Assembly (NCBI GenBank): GCA_003133645.1
Contig: PKYI01000011.1
Span: 1-39,820, forward strand
Direction of reading: 5' to 3'
Origin: Acidobacteriota bacterium
GTDB taxonomy: Bacteria > Acidobacteriota > Thermoanaerobaculia > Thermoanaerobaculales > Thermoanaerobaculaceae
Length of the DNA: 39,820 nucleotides
Under the pieces are notes generated by a model. It saw only the letters and a list, made by a program, of their open reading frames with translations, ran no database searches and was not told where the DNA came from. Each line of letters opens with the position of its first letter. Position 1 is the first letter of the stretch. The position numbers and the translations under genes are program-made. Positions 31,801 through 39,820 of this stretch are shown in pieces.

Positions 31801-32478
31801 ATGCCTGAACGGTTGCTGGAGCACGACCTCGAGGAACTCAAGAAGCTCCTGCTCACCATGGCGGGAGAGGTGGAGCGCCAGCTCGGCCTGGCGATCCGGG
31901 CGCTGGTCGAGCGCGACAGCGCGCTGGCGGAGGCAGTGATCGCGGGGGATTCCCTCATCGACCAGCGCGAGGTGGAAGTGGACCACCGGGTCGTCGAGCT
32001 GATCGTCCGGACGCGGCCGATGGCGCGCGACCTCCGCCTCGTAATGACCGCGATCAAGATCGCGCCCGACCTCGAGCGCGTCGCCGACCATGCCGTCTCT
32101 ATCGCTCGCCAGGCGCTGCTACTCAACCAGGTGCCGCCCCTCAAATCGTTCATCACGATCCCGCGGATGGCCGACGCCGCCACCGCGATGGTGCGCGACG
32201 CCATCGGCGCGTTCGTGCAGGGCGACTCGCAGGGCGCCCGCCAGGTCATCGCACGCGACGACGAGGTGGACGGGATGCACGAGCAGGTCTTCCGCGAGCT
32301 CCTCACGTACATGATGGAGGACCCCAGGACGATCCACCGCGGCCTGGCGCTGCTGCTGGCTTCGCGCTCGCTCGAGCGCATCGCCGACCAGGGCACCAAC
32401 ATCGCGGAGCAGGTGGTGTACCTGGTCGAGGCGGAGGACATCCGGCACCGTCACGGCGAGGGGGGGAGCCAGGAGTGA
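31801..32478 (+). CDS. phoU: Phosphate signalling protein PhoU
   Basis: 225 residues from the ATG at 31801 with AGGGGGTGA upstream; the open frame extends back to 31690 without support. Two helical repeats typical of PhoU: LEHDLEELKKLLLTMAGEVE, LVMTAIKIAPDLERVADHAV (metal-binding ExxxD type loop), then MVRDAIGAFVQGDSQGARQV and LLASRSLERIADQGTNIAEQ with the second ERIADxxxNIAE loop. PhoU represses the PhoR/PhoB response when phosphate is plentiful, normally through the Pst transporter; no pst genes are in the window. First gene of the operon; overlaps the response regulator by 4 bp. Confidence 0.92.
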   Translation: MPERLLEHDLEELKKLLLTMAGEVERQLGLAIRALVERDSALAEAVIAGDSLIDQREVEVDHRVVELIVRTRPMARDLRLVMTAIKIAPDLERVADHAVSIARQALLLNQVPPLKSFITIPRMADAATAMVRDAIGAFVQGDSQGARQVIARDDEVDGMHEQVFRELLTYMMEDPRTIHRGLALLLASRSLERIADQGTNIAEQVVYLVEAEDIRHRHGEGGSQE

Positions 32479-33167
32479 GCCCGGTCGCGCGCGTGTTCGT
32501 GGTCGAGGACGACGCCGACATCGCGGCGATGGTGCGGCGGCAGCTGGAGCGCACGGCCTCGTGCACGGCTACGACGTTCGCGCGCGGCGACGAGTTCCTG
32601 GCGGCGTGCGAGGTCGCGACACCTGACCTCGTGGTGCTCGACCTCAACCTCCCCGACACCGACGGGCTGGTGCTCTGCCGGGAGCTGAGGGCATGGGAGG
32701 CGACGCGGACCGTGCCGATCCTGATGCTCACCGCGCGCGCCGCCGAGGGCGACCGCGTCGCCGGCCTCGACCTCGGCGCCGACGACTACCTGACCAAGCC
32801 GTTCTCGCTGCGGGAGCTGTCCGCGCGGGTCGCCGCGCTGCTGCGGCGGGTGGAGTGGGAGCGCGGCACGCCGGGCGGGGTCTACCGCGACACCCGGCTC
32901 GACGTGGACCCCGCGCGGTTCCAGGTCACCCGCGACGGGGCGGACGTCCACCTCACCCGCAGGGAGTTCGCGGTGCTCTGGCACCTGATCTCGCTGGCGG
33001 GCCGAGTCGCCTCGCGCGAGCAGATCCTCGACGCCGTGTGGGGGCTCGCCTCCAGCGTCGATCCCCGCACGGTCGATGCGCACATCCGCACGCTGCGGAA
33101 GAAGTTGGGCGACGACATCATCGAGACGTTGATCGGCTCGGGCTACCGGTTTCGAGGCCAGCCGTGA
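32475..33167 (+). CDS. phoB: OmpR/PhoB-family response regulator
   Basis: 230 residues from a GTG at 32475 inside the phoU stop (GTGA). Receiver domain ~5-120 with acidic pocket VVEDDAD, phosphoacceptor Asp56 (LVVLDLNLPD), switch Thr in LMLTARA and Lys in DDYLTKPFSLREL. The C-terminal winged-helix domain ~130-228 (VHLTRREFAVLWHLISLAGR, VASREQILDAVWG, RTVDAHIRTLRKKLGDD, IGSGYRF) is OmpR/PhoB-like. The neighbours phoU and a sensor kinase support PhoB/PhoP identity. It is the natural candidate to bind the 11-bp repeats at 31604, 28403 and 26872. Confidence 0.88.
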   Translation: MSPVARVFVVEDDADIAAMVRRQLERTASCTATTFARGDEFLAACEVATPDLVVLDLNLPDTDGLVLCRELRAWEATRTVPILMLTARAAEGDRVAGLDLGADDYLTKPFSLRELSARVAALLRRVEWERGTPGGVYRDTRLDVDPARFQVTRDGADVHLTRREFAVLWHLISLAGRVASREQILDAVWGLASSVDPRTVDAHIRTLRKKLGDDIIETLIGSGYRFRGQP

Positions 33168-34840
33168 GGCCGCGCGCCTCCATCGGGCTGCTCGTCGGTA
33201 TCGCGACGCTGCTCGCGGCGCTTGCGGCGCTCACCGTGGACCACGCCGTGCGCCGGAGCGAGGCCGCCGTCACGGTTGCCGAGCGGCTCCACCTTGCGTC
33301 CGACGCGCTCGCGCCGGATGCCGCCGCCCTGTTCGCGCTGGCGCCGGAGCAGGCCGACGCGACGATCCGGCGCTGGTCCGCCCTGAGCGGGTTCCGCGTC
33401 ACCCTGATCGACGCCGACGGGGGCGTTCACGCCGACTCGTGGGCGTTCTTCGGGCCGCTGCCCCGCCTCGAGAACCACGGCAGCCGGCCCGAGGTGACTG
33501 CCGCCCGCGGCGCCGGTGTGGGGGTCGGCCGCCGGCGCTCCGCCACCACCGGGCGAGTGACCACGTACCTCGCGCACCTGGTCGGGCCGCCGGACCGCCC
33601 GCTCGGGTTCCTGCGGCTGGCACAGGAGGACCCAGCGGACGAGTCGCCGTGGGCGGGCGCGCTCGCGGCCGTCGCCGCCGCGCTTATTGCCGGCGGCGTC
33701 GCGTCGCGCTGGGAGCGGCGGCGCCACGACGCGGTGGCGCGCCACCTGGCCGCGTGGACGGACCTGCCGGCGGACGCCGGACTGGAAGCGATCGCCGGCG
33801 ATGTCGACCGGCGGTTCAGGACCCTCCGCGAGGGGCTCACCCGCGAGGTCGAAGCGACCCGCGCGGCGCTCGACCAGGTCGCCGAGGGCATCGTGCTCCT
33901 CGACCGCGAGGGCGTTGTGCGCTACGCCAACTCGGCCGCCTCGACCCTGCTCGGCGGGACCCCGGCCGCCGGGCACGCGCTCGTCGAGGCGGTGCGGATC
34001 CCCGAGGTGCTGAGCGTCGTGCACGAGGTGCTCGCGGGCGGGGGGACGCGGCACACCAGCGCCACCGGCGCCGACGGCCTCGAACTCGCGGTCCGGGCCG
34101 CCGCGCTGTCGCATCCGGTGCTGGCGGTCGCGGTGGTGCTGACCGACGTGCGCGGCGAACGCCAGCTCGAGCGGGCGCGGCGGGCGCTGGTCGCGGACCT
34201 CGCCCACGAGCTGCGCACCCCCCTGACCGTGCTGACCGGGTTGACGGAGGAGCTTGCCGAGGCCGGGGCCAACGCCGAGCTTGCCGCGACCCTCGCCCGC
34301 CAGGTGCACAAGCTGCGCGCGTTCGCGCAGGACCTCGAGGAGCTGGCGCGGATCGAGTCCGGCCAGGTCCGGCTCGACCTCGCCGAGGCCGACGCGGCTG
34401 CGGTCGTCCGCCAGGTGCTCACCGAGTTGGGCGCGGGCGCCCGCGAGGCCGGCGTGGCTCTGACGCAGGAGGGCGGCCCGGCCATGGTGCGCACCGATCC
34501 GGTGCGGCTCGCGCAGGTGCTCGCCAACCTGGTGGACAACGGCATCCGCTACAACCGGACCGGCGGCCGCGTGATGGTCACCACCGGCACCGAGGAGCGC
34601 GAGGTGCGGATCGAGGTCGCCGACGACGGCCTCGGCATCCCGGCCGCCGAGATCCCGCTCGTGTTCCAGCGCTTCTACCGGGTGCGCCGCCAGGCGGAGC
34701 GGACGGGTGGCAACGGGTTGGGCCTCGCGATCGTCAAGCACCTCGCGCACGCGCTCGGAGGGACCGTCACGCTCGCCTCGTGCGAGGGCGACGGCACGAC
34801 GGTGACGGTGGTGCTCCCGGCGGCCGGCCCGGTGGCCTGA
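33164..34840 (+). CDS. phoR: PhoR-like sensor histidine kinase
   Basis: 558 residues from a GTG at 33164 overlapping the regulator stop (GTGA). Two membrane helices (~6-25 and ~163-180, AGALAAVAAALIAGGVA) bracket an extracytoplasmic domain of ~135 residues. A PAS-like domain follows at ~232-330 (LDQVAEGIVLLDREGVVRYA). The kinase core has the H-box DLAHELRTPLTVL (His348), N-box LANLVDNGIRYN, G1 DDGLGIP, F-box VFQRFYRV and G2 GGNGLGLAIVKHL. A periplasmic domain this large differs from E. coli PhoR but is common in Gram-positive-type PhoR proteins, so it may sense something directly. Last gene of phoU-phoB-phoR; followed by a bidirectional terminator. Confidence 0.88.
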   Translation: MRPRASIGLLVGIATLLAALAALTVDHAVRRSEAAVTVAERLHLASDALAPDAAALFALAPEQADATIRRWSALSGFRVTLIDADGGVHADSWAFFGPLPRLENHGSRPEVTAARGAGVGVGRRRSATTGRVTTYLAHLVGPPDRPLGFLRLAQEDPADESPWAGALAAVAAALIAGGVASRWERRRHDAVARHLAAWTDLPADAGLEAIAGDVDRRFRTLREGLTREVEATRAALDQVAEGIVLLDREGVVRYANSAASTLLGGTPAAGHALVEAVRIPEVLSVVHEVLAGGGTRHTSATGADGLELAVRAAALSHPVLAVAVVLTDVRGERQLERARRALVADLAHELRTPLTVLTGLTEELAEAGANAELAATLARQVHKLRAFAQDLEELARIESGQVRLDLAEADAAAVVRQVLTELGAGAREAGVALTQEGGPAMVRTDPVRLAQVLANLVDNGIRYNRTGGRVMVTTGTEEREVRIEVADDGLGIPAAEIPLVFQRFYRVRRQAERTGGNGLGLAIVKHLAHALGGTVTLASCEGDGTTVTVVLPAAGPVA

Positions 34841-34855
34841 GCCCGGACGCACGAA

Positions 34856-34874
34856 GGCCCCCATCGCGGGGGCC
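34856..34874. terminator. Bidirectional hairpin terminator between convergent genes
   Basis: A perfect 7-bp GC stem GGCCCCC/GGGGGCC with a 5-base loop ATCGC lies 15 bp after phoR and 24 bp after the end of the S1-domain gene. On the minus strand it is followed by TTCGT; no long T-run is present on either strand. Confidence 0.65.
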
Positions 34875-34898
34875 TCCGGGAGGAAGCGCAGACCCGGG

Positions 34899-36323
34899 CT
34901 ACTCCTTCGGTTGCTGCAGCGCCTTCATCAGGGCGGTGCCGAACGCGCTCACCTCGGCCTTGCGCTCGACCTTCTTCTCCTCGTTCCAGCGCCGGAACTC
35001 CTTGACCACTTTGCCTTCCTTGGCTTTCTTGACCGACAGCGAGATGCGCTTGCGCGCCGGATCGACCGAGAGGACCGTCGCCGAGATGCGGCTGCCGGCG
35101 GCGAAGCGGGCCGCAAGGTCGCCGCCCCTGGGGACGTCGGTCTCCGACGCCGGGATCAGGCCGGTGAGGCCAGGTTCGAGCTGGACGAATACGCCGAAGT
35201 TGGCGGTCCGCTCGACGAGCCCTTCCACGATCGTGTCGGCGGGGTAGCGGCCGGCGGCGTCGGCCCACGGGTCGGAGGTCGCGACCTCGCGCAGCGTCAG
35301 CGACAGGCGCCGGCGCTCCATGTCGAGTTCGCGCACCCAGCCGCGCACGGGAGCACCAGGGGCGAGCGTCTCGTCGTCCAGCTTCATCCCGGGCGGCAGC
35401 TGCGAGACGTGGATCAGGCCGTCCACGCCGGGGAGCAGCTCCACGAACACGCCGAACTCCGTCTTGCGCGCCACCGTGCCGTCGAACGTAGCACCGGACG
35501 GGAAGCGGTCCGCCACCTCGGTCCAGGGGTCCGGCTCGAGCGCCTTCATCGAGAGCGCGATGCGCCCCTTGCCGCGGTCGGCCTCGAGCACCTTGGCCCG
35601 CACGGAGTCGCCGATCTTGACGACCTGGGAGGGGCGGACGCCGACCCGGTGCGAGAGCTCGGAGATGTGCACCATGCCGTCCACGCCGCCGAGGTCCACG
35701 AACACGCCGAAGTCCCGAATGCTCTTGACCGTGCCCTCGATCTCGGCGCCCACGGCGATGCGCGACCAGGCGGCGCCGGCGGCCGCCTCGCGCTCGTCCT
35801 TGAGCACCTGGGCGCGGGAGACGACCAGCGACGCGAGGTCGTTCGCAAGCTCGGTGATGCGGAAGAGGAAGCTCTTCCCGAGGTAGGCGTCGACGTTGCG
35901 CGGGAAGCCAAGGTCGATCTGGGACATCGGGCAGAACGCGCGGAGCCCGGCGATCGAGACGTCGTAGCCACCCTTGTTGCGGCCCGTGACCTTGCCCTCG
36001 ACGGGCACGGCGTTGTCGTACGCGCCGCGCAGCGCCTCGCGCTCCCGCCGCTCGATGGCGAGCTTGTGCGAGACCCGCAGCTCGGGCGAGAGCGCGATGA
36101 TCACCGCGTCGAGTCCGTCTCCCGGGCGCAGCTCGCCGAGCTCGGTGCGGTCCATGACCGCCTCGGACTTGCCGCCCACGGCCACAAGGGCGATGTCGCC
36201 GTGGACCGCCATGATCGTGCCGGTGACCAACTGGCCGATCTCGAGCTCGTCCTGCTGGAACGATTGGGCCAGGGCCTCAGCAAAGCTCTGGTCGGTGTCG
36301 GTTGGGTTGTTCTCGTTGCTCAT
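34899..36323 (-). CDS. S1-domain RNA-binding protein (ribosomal protein S1-like)
   Basis: 474 residues from the ATG at 36323 with GAGG 8 bases upstream. Five S1 OB-fold repeats are recognisable: EIGQLVTGTIMAVHGDIALV; PVEGKVTGRNKGGYDVSIAG; IEGTVKSIRDFGVFVDLGGV; FDGTVARKTEFGVFVELLPG; VEGLVERTANFGVFVQLEPG. The linkers show the usual RISLSxKxxExDPW. The C-terminal ~40 residues are Lys-rich (KKAKEGKVVKEFRRWNEEKK). E. coli S1 has six domains and 557 residues, so this is a shorter version; it may be the primary S1 or a paralogue. It helps the 30S subunit bind structured mRNA, which is of interest here because leaderless transcripts are predicted nearby. Confidence 0.8.
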   Translation of the reverse strand: MSNENNPTDTDQSFAEALAQSFQQDELEIGQLVTGTIMAVHGDIALVAVGGKSEAVMDRTELGELRPGDGLDAVIIALSPELRVSHKLAIERREREALRGAYDNAVPVEGKVTGRNKGGYDVSIAGLRAFCPMSQIDLGFPRNVDAYLGKSFLFRITELANDLASLVVSRAQVLKDEREAAAGAAWSRIAVGAEIEGTVKSIRDFGVFVDLGGVDGMVHISELSHRVGVRPSQVVKIGDSVRAKVLEADRGKGRIALSMKALEPDPWTEVADRFPSGATFDGTVARKTEFGVFVELLPGVDGLIHVSQLPPGMKLDDETLAPGAPVRGWVRELDMERRRLSLTLREVATSDPWADAAGRYPADTIVEGLVERTANFGVFVQLEPGLTGLIPASETDVPRGGDLAARFAAGSRISATVLSVDPARKRISLSVKKAKEGKVVKEFRRWNEEKKVERKAEVSAFGTALMKALQQPKE

Positions 36324-36480
36324 CGTCCGATCCTCGCCGCCTGGGCCTGCTCCAGGCGCAGCCTCTCGGGCTGAGCCCGACATTCTACACCCATTCGATC
36401 CGGAGGGCCGGCGGAGGCAAAACCGGCTTGGCGTATCCTGAACTTGAGCGACTCTCCCGACGGGTGTAACGTCGAGTCCG

Positions 36481-37764
36481 ATGGACCCGACATCGTTACG
36501 GCAGTTCGCGGCGCTCGCACCCCCGGATGCGCTCAAGATCGTGCTCGTGCTCTTCCTCTCGTTCCTGCTCGGGCTCGAGCGCGAGGGGCGCAAGGCGCAC
36601 GCCGGGCACTACATCTTCGGCGGGGTGCGGACGTTCCCCCTGATCGGCCTCGTCGGGTACACGATGGCGCTCCTGGCGGGCGGCCAGATCCTGGCCGTGG
36701 CGCTCGGGCTCGTGGTGGTCGGCGCGTTCCTCCTGGTCTCTTACCTCCACAAGCTCGCGAGCGCGGAGGACGCCGGCGTCACCACCGAGATGTCCGGCCT
36801 CGTCACCTACCTGCTCGGCGCCGTCGTCTTCTACGGCTACTACTGGGTGGCTGCGACGGTCGTCGTACTCTCGATGCTCTTGCTCGAACTCAAGACCGCC
36901 CTCGAGGGGTTGAGCGAGCGCCTCCCCTCGGAGGACGTGATCACCTTCACCAAGTTCCTGCTCCTGACGGTCGTGATCCTGCCGGCGGTACCGAACCGGG
37001 AGTTCGGGCCGTTCCAGCTCAACCCGTTCAAGACCTGGCTGGTGGTCGTCGCGGTGAGCGGCATCTCCTACGGCAGCTACGTCCTCCAGCGGGTGACCCG
37101 GAAGCGCGGCGGGATCGTTCTGGCCGCGCTGCTCGGGGGTGCCTACTCCTCGACCGTGATGACCGTCGCGCTGGCGCGGCGAGGGCGGCGCGAGAACCGG
37201 CCGAACCTGTTTGCCGGCGCGATGCTGCTGGCCTCCGGCACCATGTATCTGCGAGTGGTCGTCCTCCTCGCGATCTTCAGCCACCCCCTCGCGGCGCGGC
37301 TTGCGACCCCGTTTCTCCTCCTCGGGGCGGCGGCGATCCTCGGCGGCTTCCTGTGGTCGCGCCGGCCCGACCCGGCGCACGGCGCCCTGGAGCGCGAGTA
37401 CGAAGCGAGGAACCCGCTCGAGCTGCGGGTCGCATTCCTGTTCGCCGGGGTCTTCATGGCGCTGTTGGTGATCACCAAACTCGTCCTGGAGGCGTTTGGC
37501 ACGCCGGGGGTCCTCGCGCTGGCCGCGCTGATGGGCGTCACCGACGTGGACCCGTTCATCATGGGGTTGACCCAGACCGCCGGCGTCGCCGCCCCGCTGG
37601 CCGCCGCCACGGCCGCGGTGGTCGTCGCCACCGCGAGCAACAACCTCATCAAGGGGATCTACGCGTTCGCGTTCTCGGACCGCCCGACGGGGATCCGCGG
37701 CCTCGCGGGGCTGACCGCGCTGGCGCTCGCCGGCCTGCTGCCGCTGCTCCTGCTGGCACGTTAG
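36481..37764 (+). CDS. MgtC/SapB-DUF4010 integral membrane protein
   Basis: 427 residues, ATG at 36481 with only a weak ribosome-binding site. Roughly 11-12 hydrophobic segments. The N-terminal third carries the MgtC-type signature (VLVLFLSFLLGLEREGRKAH, then FGGVRTFPLIGLVGYTMALL) and the C-terminal two thirds fit DUF4010 (PNREFGPFQLNPFKTW, GGIVLAALLGGAYSSTVMTV, LMGVTDVDPFIMG, ASNNLIKGIYAFAF). Members are presumed inner-membrane transport or stress proteins; MgtC domains are linked to growth at low magnesium and to phosphate and ATP homeostasis. Divergent from the S1-like gene; about 190 bp before the phosphate transporter. Confidence 0.8.
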   Translation: MDPTSLRQFAALAPPDALKIVLVLFLSFLLGLEREGRKAHAGHYIFGGVRTFPLIGLVGYTMALLAGGQILAVALGLVVVGAFLLVSYLHKLASAEDAGVTTEMSGLVTYLLGAVVFYGYYWVAATVVVLSMLLLELKTALEGLSERLPSEDVITFTKFLLLTVVILPAVPNREFGPFQLNPFKTWLVVVAVSGISYGSYVLQRVTRKRGGIVLAALLGGAYSSTVMTVALARRGRRENRPNLFAGAMLLASGTMYLRVVVLLAIFSHPLAARLATPFLLLGAAAILGGFLWSRRPDPAHGALEREYEARNPLELRVAFLFAGVFMALLVITKLVLEAFGTPGVLALAALMGVTDVDPFIMGLTQTAGVAAPLAAATAAVVVATASNNLIKGIYAFAFSDRPTGIRGLAGLTALALAGLLPLLLLAR

Positions 37765-37953
37765 CATCTGGGGGTGTCCGGCCGGGCCGCCCCGGGGATC
37801 GCCGCGAGCCCGGGCGCCTGCGTGCTAGACTCGCGGCCGTGCGTCCGCCCCTCGCTTTTCCTGCAGCCGGAGGGCTGGAACTTCGCAGCGCCGTGACGCC
37901 TTTTCGACAACCCGTGTCGACCAAGCCCACGTAGCCGGGAGGACAAGCCCCTC

Positions 37954-38973
<1,020 letters not shown>

Positions 38974-39021
38974 CCGGGGGTTGGCCGCGCCGGGACGGCC
39001 CGCCCGTCGGGCAAGGTCGCC

Positions 39022-39645
39022 CTACGAGCTCTTGAGGATGATCGTCTCGATCGAGTTCGCCGCGTCCTCGCAGCGGTCGGTTGCTTCCTCGAGAAAGGCG
39101 TAGAGGTCCTTGAGCTTGATCACCTGGATGGCATCCGTGGCGTTGGCGAAGAGGTCACCGAGCGCCTCGCGGTGGAGGACGTCGGCCTCGTTTTCGAGGC
39201 GGTTGATCTCGACGCACGCGGTCATCGCCTCGCTGTAGCGCTTGCCGTCGTGGAGCACGACGACCGCCTTGTGCACCTGCTCGGCCGAGGCCACGAGCAG
39301 GTGAGCGAGCGCCTTGAGGTGGGGCGGGATGGTTTCGATCTTGTAGAGGACGAGGCGCTGCGCCGCGGCGTCGGTCGAGTCGAGGATGTCGTCCAGGCGG
39401 GAGGCCAGCGAGTGGATGTCCTCGCGGTCGAACGGCGTAATGAACGTCGCGTTGAGCTTGGCCAGCGCCTCGTGGGTGATGCGATCGCCCTCGTGCTCCA
39501 CTTCCTTTAGCTTTTCAACCTTCGCCTTCAGGTCCGTCGGGTCGTCGAGGATGTCGCGGAAGAGTTGCGTCCCGCGGACGATGTTGGCGGAGGCGCTGTC
39601 GAAGAGGCGCAGGAAGTCGGTTTTCTTGGGCAGGAACCAGCGCAT
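39022..39645 (-). CDS. DUF47 / PhoU-like phosphate-transport accessory protein
   Basis: 207 residues, ATG at 39645. All-helical with PhoU-type metal-site helices: FLPKKTDFLRLFDSASANIV, KLKEVEHEGDRITHEALAKL, FITPFDREDIHSLASRLDDI, CVEINRLENEADVLHREALG and LYAFLEEATDRCEDAANSIE (E..D..AN). DUF47 proteins are usually encoded in the same operon as PiT transporters and are thought to regulate them. Here the gene converges on pit with a 48-bp gap, so it has its own promoter, an uncommon arrangement. Confidence 0.88.
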   Translation of the reverse strand: MRWFLPKKTDFLRLFDSASANIVRGTQLFRDILDDPTDLKAKVEKLKEVEHEGDRITHEALAKLNATFITPFDREDIHSLASRLDDILDSTDAAAQRLVLYKIETIPPHLKALAHLLVASAEQVHKAVVVLHDGKRYSEAMTACVEINRLENEADVLHREALGDLFANATDAIQVIKLKDLYAFLEEATDRCEDAANSIETIILKSS

Positions 39646-39677
39646 CGCAACCCCCGGGTGCCGGGCGGCACCGGCGG

Positions 39678-39683
39678 ATTATA
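39678..39683 (-). promoter_or_regulatory. Possible -10 box of the DUF47 gene
   Basis: A perfect TATAAT on the minus strand 32 bp before the ATG, in otherwise very GC-rich DNA. No -35 hexamer is recognisable at the right distance. The rest of 39646-39820 shows no gene. Confidence 0.4.
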
Positions 39684-39820
39684 GACCCGCCGCGGCCTCG
39701 GCCCGCGCGGCGTCCTCATCCTCGGTGGTCCGCTCCTGCGGGTGGCCGGATGCGGGCCCGGGCGCCCCCGCGCCCGAGCCCGCATGCTCCTGCGCCCGCG
39801 ACCGGACAGGGCGATCCGCG

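Noticed and set aside
37765-37953. Pho box upstream of pit
   Set aside because: No CTTCAC-like repeats with 11-bp spacing are present; only a weak TAGACT hexamer without a matching -35 box.

Overview
The window is high-GC bacterial DNA with tight gene packing, many ATGA/GTGA/TTGA-type 4-bp overlaps, frequent GTG or TTG starts, and several exported proteins with Gram-negative-type signal peptides. The mix of a large secreted YD-repeat protein, tandem-repeat exported proteins, a DUF4388 protein, a stand-alone methylmalonyl-CoA mutase large chain and a phosphate operon makes an uncultured Acidobacteriota-like organism my best guess. This is inference: there is no rRNA or other phylogenetic marker, and the only tRNA sequence is a fragment.

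Layout. (1) 1-9.8 kb is an accessory region. A secreted YD-repeat (Rhs-like) protein runs off the left edge, with a small exported partner behind a strong promoter. A scar follows in which a small transporter gene is cut off next to an IS256-type transposase remnant. Then come two exported beta-rich proteins, the first with consensus -35 and -10 boxes and the second with two nearly identical ~235-residue repeats, and an IS66-type transposase tail. (2) 9.8-16.6 kb is a likely defence island: DUF3644 and DUF4238 family genes plus a 40-residue ORF, converging on a type III-like res/mod pair. (3) 16.6-21.8 kb is mobile DNA: an IS91-like transposase tail abutting the 3' half of a tRNA-Thr gene (probable attachment site), a TIR-domain effector, small frameshifted and zinc-ribbon-like genes, and an operon encoding a winged-helix protein, a GIY-YIG nuclease and a tyrosine recombinase, driven by a promoter that predicts a leaderless mRNA. 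(4) 21.8-39.8 kb is chromosomal backbone: a DUF4388 protein, methylmalonyl-CoA mutase overlapping a 5'-nucleotidase, a phosphate/lipid cluster, an S1-domain protein, an MgtC/DUF4010 membrane protein, a PiT phosphate transporter and its DUF47 partner.

How it fits together. The right half reads as a phosphate-response neighbourhood. phoU-phoB-phoR form one overlapping operon, and a PiT transporter, a DUF47 protein, a 5'-nucleotidase and an alkaline-phosphatase-superfamily lipoprotein lie nearby. Between them sit a PHP-domain gene, a processive-type glycolipid glycosyltransferase-like gene and a ceramide-glucosyltransferase-like gene, a set that suits replacement of phospholipids by glycolipids under phosphate limitation. 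Three intergenic regions here carry CTTCAC-like hexamers spaced exactly 11 bp apart, which I propose as Pho boxes. Two of the lipid genes (PHP and the first glycosyltransferase) are broken by internal deletions.

Most original leads: the Pho-box-like arrays and the scarred lipid-remodelling cluster; the DUF3644-DUF4238-small-ORF module facing a type III-like RM system with an atypical nuclease motif; the TIR effector with an unrecognised N-terminal domain; and the compact leaderless recombinase module.
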